From the NCBI GenBank assembly GCA_000827265.1, contig KN834915.1:1-33250 (forward strand): a DNA stretch of 33,250 bases. The letters are read 5' to 3'. Of this stretch, positions 21,279 to 31,313 are shown one piece after another. Below the pieces are notes generated by a model that saw nothing but the letters and a program-made list of their open reading frames with translations, ran no database searches and was not told the DNA's origin. The stretch's first letter is position 1. Each line of letters opens with the position of its first letter. Source of the DNA: Collybiopsis luxurians FD-317 M1. Its lineage: Eukaryota; Basidiomycota; Agaricomycetes; Agaricales; Omphalotaceae. A program made the translations under genes and the position numbers.

Positions 21279-23395
21279 CAACGTCCTCTTCACTCATCGG
21301 TTTCCACTCCGCAGGTCCTCCTCGATGCACTGCATCACGGGTACATCTCGCAGTAAGACCCATAATCATAGGTCTCCACGTCCTTCTCTGGCGAGACGCG
21401 ATACCAGCAAGGCTAAGATCTCTAGGGGATAAAAACTCCTGCATACTTCAGTTTCGTCGAAGATGATCAAACCGATATCAGCACCCATCAAGAGTCCTAT
21501 ATTTGGTGGAAATGCTGATAAAGCTGTCCGGTAAGTCGAGTCAATGTCGTTCTTGTTTGCGTTGGTGTTGAGCTCTTAACTTACTTCGATCAAAGAGACG
21601 AATCTAGATTCGGTCATCCTATCTCCCCGGCAACCCCGCGCCGAATATGTCCACCGTTCAACATTCAAACACATCGTCTCCTCCCCTCTCCACCAACCTC
21701 GTCGCTCTCGAATACACGTTTAACCGCCTCGACACCGAAAACGAGCCCTATTCTCTGCAACCAGTACCGCATCGACCAGAGACTGTCAAAGATAATCGCG
21801 AACCAACGGATGAGCGGACCTTGCATCATTTGCGCTGTACGCGCCGATGAAAGGTTTAAGGAGTTGCAGCAATATACGAGGCGGTCATTTTGGAGTATCA
21901 CTGGGTTGAGGATGAAGTGAGATAAGGTGCATTTTGCGTTTTTGCGCCGTGAGGGTGGACAAGGTGTGTATTATTTCGCGCAATGGAGATGGGATCCACT
22001 TGCGGAGGAGGAAAAAGCCAAAGTCCTGGAACGTTATCATCGCCTTGGTATGTGCAAATCCAATATTTTCTTCTCCAAGTCCATCCGTTCCACCATCGTA
22101 CCAACTTTTCTTGCTAAGTCCGGCCGTGCCCGCACCTCTACCCCTATCTCTCCTCCTTTGACCCTAATATTCGAGTATTCCCCTCATTTCCCAAACCGAA
22201 GCCTTCTACGCCTTCTTCATCCCCTCCGCCCTCCGCGCAATCATTCTCAACCTCACCGTCGACTCCGTCGACTCCCCTTCACCGACCAATCCGCCCTCTC
22301 CATGATCCCCAACTTCCTTCTCATCTTCTCTGCTCCAGTCTCCCAGGAGCCCAAGAACTAATAACGGCTCGAGACGTTGGGCGATACGGTTTTGAAACTG
22401 GTCATGGCTGCGCAATTGTTGGGGGAGTATCCGTGGTCGCCGGAGGTATTTGATGAAAAGCTCGAAGGATCATGCAGTGTCGAATATGAGGCTGGAGAAG
22501 GAACGGTGAAGCCTGCTAACATGTTTCCTAGATCGGTTGGTTGGAAAAAAAGTGGGAGCCATTGTATATTGCGACGATTGCTTCTATGCCTACGGAGTCA
22601 TCCGAACTGTGACGCAGATGAATACGGATATCATGCAAAATCCGCAGGGTGATGGTACCGTAACCTCACCAGATCCACCCGGAGATAATTGGAGGTTCAA
22701 TGAATCGGCCGCGGGGATGATAAAGAAGAAGACAAAGAAGAAAAGCAGAAGATAAAGAGTTAGCAGGAACTTTCGACTAAAGGCAAGTCGTCCTTATATA
22801 TGGTGCTTTTAGTTGATTGACGGTCGTGCCCTAGTGCTCGCGGACATTGTCGAATCGGTCATCAGCGCTGTCTATGTTCACAACGGTCTTTCTCTTGGCA
22901 ACGAAGGCAAATTTTTTGAATCTCAATATCGAATCGTGGCTGCTGACTTCCCCCTTCCCAACCGCGTACTGTAAATCCTGCGCCGTTCCAATGATTCCTA
23001 CATCTCCCTCCTCTTAACGTCCGCATCCTCCGATGAAATCCAGTTTCTGATCCAACTCCCCAGCGTGGAAAAGGTCATCGCGTACACTTTCTGGAGTCGG
23101 CTGTTACTCCTCGAAGCATTGATGCGTCAGTCGAGTCAAGAAGATTACGGGACGATCTCGGATGGAATCTCCTGAGGATGCAGTTTTGGACATGGTCGTT
23201 ACGGATTTCTTATCGCATCTTCAAGTTTGCTATTGTCATACGGAGTTTGCATATTCCTTTAGTCCTACCGTGGTAACGGACATTACTTTGTACGATGCTG
23301 TCCACCAAACACTAAAGTACTTCGAAAAAATTAGAATATCGAAAACTGTTTACGTGCGGTACCTTCTCTACCTTGCCTCTAGGACCGCCAAATAA
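21279..23395 (+). pseudogene. Dicer-like ribonuclease III gene, rearranged and decayed copy
   Basis: Dicer makes small RNAs from double-stranded RNA in RNA silencing. Pieces of the protein appear in the right order. The helicase DEAH-box part (21279-21530) is close in DNA sequence to 32783-33076. ETNLDSVILSPRQPR follows with an intron at the same place as in the other copy, then LDTENEPYSLQPV. A stretch before RNase IIIa reads EAFYAFFIPSALRAIILNL. The RNase IIIa signature RLETLGDTVLKLVMAAQLL is near 22363-22420, then ADIVESVISAVYVHNGL (about 22840-22890). IIIb starts LPSVEKVIAYTFWSRLLLLEAL (about 23060-23125) and continues DAVLDMVVTDFLSHL (about 23175-23225). Frame changes, stops (including two adjacent TAA codons just before RLETLGD), loss of the middle (PAZ-side) part and an internal inversion (21349-21490) make it non-functional. 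Confidence 0.8.
21349..21490 (-). other. inverted internal segment of the Dicer relic
   Basis: Bases 21349-21490 correspond, reverse-complemented, to 32855-33039 of the other Dicer copy, while the flanks (21282-21348 and 21491 onward) match in direct orientation. The breakpoints are sharp: after TACATCT on the left and before AGTCCTAT on the right. About 30-40 bp from the middle of the segment is missing, between the equivalents of GCATA and TCGTCGAAG. Read on the minus strand it still gives SPRDLSLAGIASRQRR and WRPMIMGLTA of the helicase. Confidence 0.85.
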
Positions 23396-25010
23396 AAATG
23401 TTGCGCTACAATGCTGCCGCGGCAAGGAAGACTCCAGGGTCGAACCTCTTTGCCAGAAAAGCCCGGCCTAATGATGCCAACGCGGAAAATGACTAATCTC
23501 ATGGTTAAATCCTGTCTCGTCTCAACAGGGGGTTACCAGTACTCCAATATCCACATCCACAAATGTAAGTATGGCAGTATGTCGGTCAATAATTTTACAG
23601 AGCTGTTTTTCCACGACAAAAATGTAAAAACGGCGTTTCGAAACTCGACTTGATCGAAGCACTTGGTTGCTCTTGAGGGTAGTGGATACTCATCGTAAAG
23701 CAGACGAGATTTGGACGGAACGGACAGAACAAAGTGAAGCGCAGAATTGGATTAGCTGGATGCTACGTACAGTCACATAAGAAAAAATTTGTATCTTGGG
23801 CAGACAAGAAACATACATAGTATCCACTTGGCTAGAAACCATGATCAAAACCCATCAAATCTTCCCATCGAATAACCCAACTGCCATAGCCTCGACCGCC
23901 GATCCGTCCTCATTCAGAAATGTGAAGAAAGTGGGTACAAGACGAGTATTGTGATGCTCCAAGTCTCTGATGTCCAGAAACAATAACAGCGTGTTCGCGA
24001 GGCGGATAGCATGAATATGAGGCATGTATCTCAGATTTCAGGAAGTTATTGGAACAACATAGTCGTAGCGACTGAGCTGCTCTTTCACTATGAGTAGGTC
24101 TCATGTATATCAGAGCTAGACCCGTACAACATTCTTCGCATCCAGATAATCTGCACCATTTTACAATGATCATAGGTACAGGATCCAGTTGAACATGTGT
24201 ATGACAAGATCTGGCAGGAATACCATTCCGAAAGGTTCAGCATGTTTGCAGGTCTTTCAGGAGAAGAATTCCAGAGCGGTGTTTGTTGAATGAGAAATCT
24301 GTGTAGTAGAAGATACTCGCGTTCTTTGTAGGGTATTGATGTTCAAGCGCCTTGAACGTCTCGTTGAGATTCAAGGTGAGGTATGCGAGGGGATCAAAAT
24401 ATTCTAGATGCAGCACGGCATTGGACCAGGCGATTCTGTAAATGCTTGTCAACAAGACGGTCACAGGAAACAAGGATCAGGGCTTACAGGTCTTCCGGTT
24501 CTTCAACCTTCTCTTTGTCATCACCCTATCTTCCCTAGGAAAATGTCGTGCAAGACAACTTATCCCTTAACTCTACATTCTATGCCAGGACTTTCAACTG
24601 CAGAACTAAGGAGACGACGTCCATTTCAGGATTCACTGTTCCCCCAAAGCTGAGTCAATGAACAGAAGCGAATACAAAGAGAAAAACAGATTGAAGGGCT
24701 GTAAATGGATGTAAGCGAGGACAGCAAAGCATCCCAATCATATCAATTATCTCAGTGGAGTGACGGAGCACAAGGGTTGAAGGAACATAAATGAGCGAAG
24801 AAAGCAATGTGAACGTCAACGAGCTTTGGAGTCCATTGCGCGCTCGTGACTTTGTCGCAATCGTTACTTTATCTGTTAACACTCGTACATACTCTTTTTG
24901 GACCCAGGGCAGTGAATTTCATGAATAAGGAACCCGATTGTACTCGTAAATCAGGATCTCTTAAGTATCAGCTAAGTTACAACAGTCTTCCTTTCACCCA
25001 ACGCCACAAT
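23396..25010. other. intergenic region with unassigned frames
   Basis: The most coding-like item is a 78-codon minus-strand frame (24473-24237) containing RIAWSNAVLHLEYFDPLAYL and FYYTDFSFNKHRSG, for which I recognise no family. It lacks a convincing start and partner exons. Other frames (23910-24173, 24408-24653, 24655-24882) look random. Confidence 0.4.
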
Positions 25011-25091
25011 TATTGTTCACAATCTTTGGTTCTACCAAACAAACAATTGTGAACAAACCTTGGTAACTACCGGTGACCACCCTAAGATCAA

Positions 25092-25164
25092 GCAATGTTG
25101 CAGGCAGTTCCCATTAGGGCTAGCAGAGCTAGGCCTAACATGTGGGAACTGTCTGCGACATTGC
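25092..25164. repeat. internal hairpin of the 25-kb element
   Basis: GCAATGTTGCAGGCAGTTCC... (25092-25120) pairs with the complement of ...GGGAACTGTCTGCGACATTGC (25133-25164), with a few mismatches. The loop itself contains CTAGC/GCTAG. Confidence 0.7.
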
Positions 25165-25197
25165 CAACAAATAGCTCTATTGGGGGGTCGGGTAGGT

Positions 25198-25247
25198 GGT
25201 TAGGTGTGCTGGGTTAGGGGTTAGGGTTAGGTTAGGGTTTAGGGTAG
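25198..25247 (+). repeat. interstitial telomere-like TTAGGG repeat
   Basis: About 50 bp of degenerate TTAGGG units (GGTTAGG, GGGTTAGGGG, TTAGGGTTAGG, TTAGGGTTTAGGG). TTAGGG is the usual telomere unit of filamentous fungi. The tract lies inside a small inverted-repeat element, away from any visible chromosome end. Confidence 0.8.
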
Positions 25248-25348
25248 TTACATCTGATCTTTCCTATTTTAGGGTGGCCTCGACTGGTGCGACCAAAGGG
25301 TTGTGCACAAACATTCATGTGGTAGCACCAGTCAAATTGTGCACAATA

Positions 25349-26241
25349 TCTGTCGCAGGGGCTCCTCCTTTGTCCCATTTTTCAGAGCTCATGTACCACT
25401 ACCGTGACTTCTATCGCCTTAGTTTTCCAGGCTCGTGAATATAACGGCAATCTAGGAGATGGGACAAACAGTGTTCAGTCATACTCAGTACTGTGTCCAC
25501 TGAGTGTCCACCGATTTGCTTTGCCCAGAGTGCGAGTGATCTGTAAAGTCATTAAGCGGTGCCAGGATCAATTGTAGGTGTGACTGTTCGCAGAACAGAA
25601 TTGGCATAACATAGCCACATTCAGCTGTACGCCCTGGGAATTTATCAGCTGTGAGATATAAATCGCCTTCCAATCGACGGGATCATTATGCATGTTCATC
25701 TGGCTTACGGCGCATGAGCTGTCAAGTGACTTGGCATTGAGGCAGATCAAAGGCGATGAGATCTTGGATGAATGTATCGATTTCGGAGTTGTTCGAGATT
25801 GCCTAACATTCTTTGAGATTTGTGCACGCGTTTGGAGCATGTTTCCAAATTTGGACTTCTCTCATAGCGCGCTGTCAATATGCTATTCTATTCTGGAGGT
25901 TCATATATCTCATTATCGATCAATATCTGAACAGCGATTCTGGATCACGCAAAACATTGCAAAATGACCAAATCAAGTACATCAGTGACCTCATTCTGGC
26001 CCGCAAAGCCGCTGTTTCTGTCACTGCATATGGACCCTAGATAAGTGGAAAACGAGCGCCGAAACCTTGTTCAAAAGGATATAATAAGGTGTCAAAAGCT
26101 CGATCATTCTTTTTCCCCGTCCTTCATCACCGCCTTTGAGCATCAGAGATTCACCGAAGATATTTCAAGAGCTATGTCAGGTATTGAAAGCCTGGACAGT
26201 TATATTCTAAACAGGTTACTAACATGCAAGTGATAGGAAAT
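25349..26241. other. region upstream of the NLR gene
   Basis: Two overlapping plus-strand frames (25692-25967, 91 codons; 25813-26040) and one at 26045-26233 precede the NLR. They contain stretches such as DECIDFGVVRDCLTFFEICA that could be a decayed N-terminal domain, but I cannot match them to Goodbye, HeLo, DUF7708 or patatin-type NLR leaders. The promoter and leader of the NLR should lie here. Confidence 0.4.
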
Positions 26242-29200
26242 ATGTTTTCTAATGCACAACATTTCGCCATTTATGGTGGCCAATTTACAGTCACCAGTCA
26301 GTTCTCATTCAAATGCATAATGCCCAATATTCTACAACATTAATATTCACCAGCGCGAAATGAAGTCCGCGAGATCCATGATTGGCTTCAAGCCCCAGAC
26401 TGTTCAGCTAATCGTGCAGATGCTGGTGACAAAAAAACTGAAGGAACTGGACAATGGATCCTGAGCCATCCTGAATACCAGAGGTGGAAAAGTCAACCCA
26501 GCATTCTTTGGATCCAAGGCAAAGGTAAAACCAGCTTTTTTCTCCTGGAAAAATATAGCTGGATCAGGAAAAACAGTCTTAAGGTAACTATTTAAATGCA
26601 TTAAAGAAACTGAAGAAAGACTTATCATTTGAAAAGCACTACAATCTGGGAAGATCTCTCAGACATGGATACTGATGCTTTCTGGTATCATTATTTTGAT
26701 ATCCGAGATAACACAGGGAACAAATCCACTTATCGTGGATTTCTTTTATCTCTTGTCTCACAAATGGGACTTGAGAATGAAGGCATCAATCCAGACTTGT
26801 ATAAACTGTACAAAAAATTAAAAGGACGTGCAAAACCGGCAATTAAAGAATTGGAGGAAAGTCTGAAGGTCATTATTGTGCAGAGAAATGGAGGATATCT
26901 TCTTGTAGATGCAATGGATGAATGTGCAGAAGGGGCCGCAAAAGTCATGGCCTGGCTACATCAATTCTCACAGAAATTGTGGATCATTGTGACTAGTAGG
27001 AATTCTGCTGATGCTGGAGTTGAGCAATGTGCACTAAAAATTATACTGGGCAATGAGCCTTCACATACCAAAGTGGATATTGAGAGATATATTCAGTCTA
27101 AGATACTCAGTGCTGAGTATAACTTTGATTCAAAAGAATTATACTGGAAACAGGTACAGGAGACTTTAAAGAATGGGGCTGATGGACAGTGAGTATTTGT
27201 TTTACACAAAAGAAGGCAAAGCTACTGATACTGAAGGAATAAACAGATTTCGGTGGGCTGAGTGTCAGTTAAAGGAAGTAAAAGGGTGTGTTGATACAGA
27301 AGCAGTGGAAGAAGTTTTGATGAATTTGCCTAAGGACTTGGAGGACATATACTCAAAAGCAATGAAAAAAGTAGAGAGAGGAAAGCAGGCAAAAGATGCT
27401 CATCATTTGCTGCTCTGGTTGCTCTATGCATATGAGCCTTTGAATATGTTCCAAGTAAGAGATGTTATTGCAATAAATGTTCCAAAGCAAACTGTAAAAA
27501 ATAACAGAGGCATGAAGCTAAGGCTAGATTCTATTGTGGACTCTAGCCTTGTTGTTATAGGAAGTGACAATGTGGCCCAGTTTGCACATGCTTCAGTCAA
27601 GGAATTCCTAATTAAATATAATATGTGGACTCAAGGCAAAAATATGTTTGCTATCAATAAACTGCTTGCTGATGATATGATAGCTCAAGCATGCATCATT
27701 TACATAATGCATGTGGCAGATATAGAAGAGGAGAAAGATGGACATGAGAAATTCCCTCTATGGAACTATGCATGTCAGTACTGGCCAGTGCATGCAAGAT
27801 GCATGGGAGGAAAGCAACAAGGTGGTCCGCTTGATAGCCTGACAAAAAATATACTGACAGACTCTTGCAATGGCTTTTTGTTGTGGCGAGAGCAATATGA
27901 GAAGCAATGGGTTCAATGGAATGCATGGGAAATGGGCACAGCTCTATACTATGCAGCAGAAAATGGATTAACAAAGAGAGTGGAAGATATATTAATGGAG
28001 AAAAGAAGAGCTCATTATGAAAACAAAGGGTTGCAATCAAATGTACTGTCATACATTAATTCAAATTGTGGAAGGTGGGGAAATGCATTACAAGCTGCTG
28101 TGCAGCAGAACCATAAATTGATTGATGAGTTGCATCATGGAACTAGAAGTGAAAATTTAATTGCTCAAGGAGGTCAATCAATAAATGCACATCAGGCAGA
28201 CTTAGATAATAGTAATAAAGCAGTTGTACAGCTACTGCTTGAAAATGGTGCAGATGTGAATGCCCAAGGTGGTCAATATGGGAATGCACTTCAGGCAGCA
28301 GCAAGCAGTGGCAATAAAACTGTTGTCAAGTTGCTGCTTGAAAGTGGTGCAGATGTAAATGCACAAGGTGGTTTATATGGAAATGCACTCCAGGGAGCTG
28401 CAAGCAAAGGCAATGAAACTGTTGTAAAGCTACTGCTTGAAAATGGGGCAGACATAAATATCCAGGGTGGTTTCTATAGGAATGCACTCCAGGCAGCGGT
28501 GTCAGAAGGCAAGGAAGCTGTTGTTAAATTGCTGCTTGAAAATGGTGCAGATGTGAATGAACAGAGTGATTTCTATTGGAATGCACTCCAGGCAGCTGCA
28601 GCAAGAGGCATTGTAGCTATTGTCAAGTTACTGCTTGAAAATGGTGCAGATGTGAATGCCAAAGGTCCCAAATATGGGAATGCACTCCAGGCAGCTGCAG
28701 AGAGAGGTAATGAAATTGTTGTCAAGTTGCTCCTTGAAAATGGTGCAGATGTGAATGCCCAGGGTGGTATATATGGGAATGCACTCCAGGCAGCTACAGA
28801 GAGAGGCAATGAAACTGTTGTCAAGTTGCTGCTTGAAAATGGTGCAGATGTGAATGCCTGTGGTAGTAGATATGGGAATGTACTCCAGGCAGCTGTGCAG
28901 AAAGGCAATGAAACTGTTGTTAAGTTGTTGCTTGAAAATGGTGCAGATGTGAATGCCAAGAGTTATGATTATGGGAATGCACTCCAGGCAGCTGCACACA
29001 GAGGCAATGAAACTATTGTCAAGTTGCTGCTTGAAAATGGTGCAGATGTGAATGTCCAGGGTCATCAATATGGGAATGCACTCCAGACAGCAGTGCAAGG
29101 AGGCAATGAAGCTGTTGTCAAGTTACTGCTTGAAAATGGTGCCAATGTGAATGCCCAGGGTAGTAGATATGGGAATGCACTCCGGGCAGCTGCAGAGAGA

Positions 29201-29953
29201 GGCAATGAAACTGTTGTCAAGTTGTTGCTTGAAAATGGTGCAGATGTGAATGCCCAAAGTTATGAATATGGGCATGCACTCCTGGCAGCTGCACAAGGGG
29301 GCAATGAAACTGTTGTCAAGTTGCTGCTTGACAATGGCGCAGATGTGAATGCCCAGGGTGGTATAAATGGGAATGCACTCCAGATAGCTGTGCAGGAAGG
29401 CAATGAAACTGTTGCCAAGTTGCTGCTTGAAACTGGTGCAGATGTGAATGCCCAGGGTGGTTTTTATGGGAATGCACTTCAAGTAGCAGCAGATGGACAC
29501 AATGAAACTACTGTCAAATTGCTGCTTCAAAATGGTGCAGACTTGAATGCCCAGGGTGGCTTCTATGGTAATGCCCTTCAGGCAGCTGCACTGGAAGGCA
29601 ATGAAACTTTTGTCAAATTGCTGCTTCAAAATGGCGCAGATGTGAATGCCCAGGGTGGTTTCTATGGGAATGCACTCCAGGCAGCTGTGCAGGGAGGCAA
29701 TGAAACTGTTGTCAAGTTGCTGCTTGAAAATGGTTCAGATGTGAATGCCCAGGGTGGTGAATATGGGAATGCACTCCAGGCAGCTGCATGGTGGGGAGGC
29801 AATGAAACTGTTGTCAAGTTGCTGCTTGAAAATGGTGCAGATGTGAATGCCCAGGGTGGCAAATATGGGAATGCACTCCAGGCAGCTACAGAGAGAGACA
29901 ATGAAACTGTTGTCAAGTTGCTGCTTCAAAATGGTGCAACAAAACTGAAGTAA
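26242..29953 (+). CDS. NLR-type (STAND) protein: NACHT NTPase with ankyrin repeats, five exons
   Basis: Probable intracellular innate-immunity or heterokaryon-incompatibility receptor. Model: 26242-26296, 26354-26524, 26559-26583, 26637-27188, 27247-29953 (1169 aa, phases close). The short leader MFSNAQHFAIYGGQFTV resembles agaricomycete NLR leaders. The pre-NACHT region is IHDWLQAPDCSAN...GTGQW. Walker A GKAGSGKT (residues 74-81) is formed only by splicing out a 34-nt segment, 26525-26558. Walker B is LLVDAMDEC (172-180), then DGQFRWAECQL at the last exon junction, LPKDLEDIYSKAM, a winged-helix-like region and AHASVKEFL (about 382-390). Ankyrin repeats run from about residue 590 to the end, about 17 full 33-residue copies. 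The first intron (donor GTCAGT) and hence the start are least certain. The last intron (58 nt, GTGAGT to AACAG) is secure. No stop interrupts the 2.7-kb last exon. Confidence 0.8.
28216..29938 (+). repeat. tandem 99-bp ankyrin-coding repeats (about 17 copies plus a partial)
   Basis: Each 33-residue unit follows VVKLLLENGADVNAQGG then x-YGNALQAA then a variable stretch and GNET. DNA units are nearly identical over most of their length (GTCAAGTTGCTGCTTGAAAA, GGGAATGCACTCCAGGCAGC recur). One unit near 29785-29800 has one extra codon (AWWGGNE instead of the usual length). Such high unit-to-unit identity implies recent duplication or ongoing gene conversion. Long open frames on the minus strand across this tract are shadows. 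Confidence 0.95.
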
Positions 29954-30652
29954 AAATTATAGCTCCACTTCCCAAATTGAAAAACTTGCAGCACTTTTAA
30001 TTATAATTCTATTCTTCTTGTTCTGCTTTAGAATAAAGATGTAAAATATGTTTGTTACACAAAATTGAAATTCCTGAATTTTGGCAACATGCAGAACTCT
30101 GTAATTTCAATATTGTAATAATGAATGCAGTAAGCAGCGAGTTGACCATTTTCCAGGGGGTATATGATTGATCGAAACCACAGTTGACAAAGAAGTCCAC
30201 TGGGTCTGAAGATACTGGGGAGTGTGCAACATTTCTTGAAAAAGAATATGACCGAAGAGCATCAGATCACACCTAAGTCAAGCATGTCAATGCAGCAGAG
30301 CTTTAATATCACCTGTACAGATACAAAGTTGTCTCTATTTTAATTCAGGTGAGGATAGTTCATGATAGATTGGCAAAATTCATCTTGCATAGCCTTTAGC
30401 AACATTAACTCCATAGAACTGGGATAAAATGTTTAGGAACCTCTAGGTAACTTGGTATTGAGATATATCTAGGCCATGTTCTTAACAAATGTACCATTGG
30501 ATGACAAATGTTGCATCAAAAGCACTACTCATTTAATACCTCCAGATTGAGTAAGAACAACTAAAGGGCTGGAAGGTGGTGTAGAACTTAAGAAACAGCT
30601 GTGAGGAACCTTGTGGTGAAGAGGCTCAAGGGAAGAAATGAGTGATTCAAAC
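29954..30652. other. 3' flank of the NLR gene
   Basis: AT-rich and without a coding frame. It includes the NLR 3' end. AATAAA-like sequence occurs (GAATAAAG near 30031), a possible poly(A) signal about 80 bp after the stop codon. Confidence 0.4.
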
Positions 30653-30660
30653 ATGATCCA
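30653..30660. repeat. left target-site duplication (ATGATCCA)
   Basis: Perfect 8-bp copy of 31266-31273, directly abutting the left end of the hAT-like element. Eight bases is the duplication length of the hAT superfamily. Confidence 0.9.
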
Positions 30661-31265
30661 TAGGGCATGTCACCGTACCCGTATATGGGTACGACCATAT
30701 TTAATACAGGATGGGTATGGGATCACCCATATTTTGGAGTTAAATTGGCTGAAATGGGTTGTACAGTTGACAATAGTATATATGTCATTAGAAAGGGATA
30801 GAGCTAAGAGTTTTTGAAGCTGGTAGATAACCTTCTAGTTTGAGTCTATATTTGCAGTATACAAGCTTAATACCTTCCCCGGCGAGTTGTTTTCAAGCAA
30901 ATTTCGAGTGCTACCCTGAATGGATGCTAGCTAGGCACCTAACCATCCTCGGCCCGGCTGTGCCGTTCAATTGGTGGGGTCGGGATGCAGTTTCCCCTTG
31001 AGGTGACCAACATAAATTTAAAAGTTTGGCATCAATTGATCTTAGACTACTCACTTTCAAATCATAATGCATATGAAAATTACCATATTTGGAAAGAACC
31101 CGTATGGACGGCCGTTACGGCCGTATACGGGACGGGTTGGTATGGGTTTTACCGTCCCGTATCCCGTCCCGCATTTTTGACCTGAAAAGTCATGACGGTA
31201 CGGGTACGGGCCCGTATACACGGTACCCGTACACCGTCAGTGTACGGACACAGTGACATGCCCTA
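30661..31265. mobile_element. hAT-type non-autonomous element (MITE), 605 bp
   Basis: Terminal inverted repeats TAGGGCATGTCAC (30661-30673) and GTGACATGCCCTA (31253-31265) are perfect, and both flanks carry ATGATCCA. Subterminal regions are dense in short palindromic CGTACCCGTA/TACGGGTACG motifs (30673-30696; 31108-31245), as in hAT elements whose transposase binds repeated subterminal sites. The centre is AT-rich with no transposase frame, so movement would need a source element elsewhere. The exact duplication and perfect ends suggest a fairly recent insertion. Confidence 0.92.
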
Positions 31266-31273
31266 ATGATCCA
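31266..31273. repeat. right target-site duplication (ATGATCCA)
   Basis: Identical to 30653-30660; together they define the insertion site of the hAT-like element. Confidence 0.9.
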
Positions 31274-31313
31274 GCTGATTGATGTAAAATGGAAAACGGG
31301 ACAAGATATGGCC

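Larger units (their letters stand above)
25011..25348. mobile_element. small TA-flanked inverted-repeat element (MITE-like)
   Basis: The ends TATTGTTCACAAT (25011-25023) and ATTGTGCACAATA (25336-25348) are inverted repeats with one mismatch. The similarity runs further inward, as TTTGGTTCTACC on the left against the complement of GGTAGCACCAGTCAAA on the right. The motif TTGTGMACAA recurs inside both ends (25047-25056 and about 25304-25313). A long hairpin (25092-25164) and telomere-like repeats (25198-25247) fill the middle. There is no coding capacity. TA at each outer edge would fit a TA-duplicating transposon family. Confidence 0.55.

Noticed and set aside
25198..25247. A true chromosome end
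   Set aside because: The TTAGGG tract is short, degenerate and followed by several kilobases with an apparently intact gene, so it is interstitial.
28573..29929. Long minus-strand reading frames (up to about 168 codons) opposite the ankyrin repeats
   Set aside because: They repeat with the same 33-codon period and are forced open by the repetitive sense strand; they have no independent start, splice or domain evidence.
28216..29938. Regular direct repeats that could suggest a CRISPR-like array
   Set aside because: The unit is 99 bp, in frame, and encodes ankyrin repeats; there are no unique spacers, and the genome is eukaryotic.
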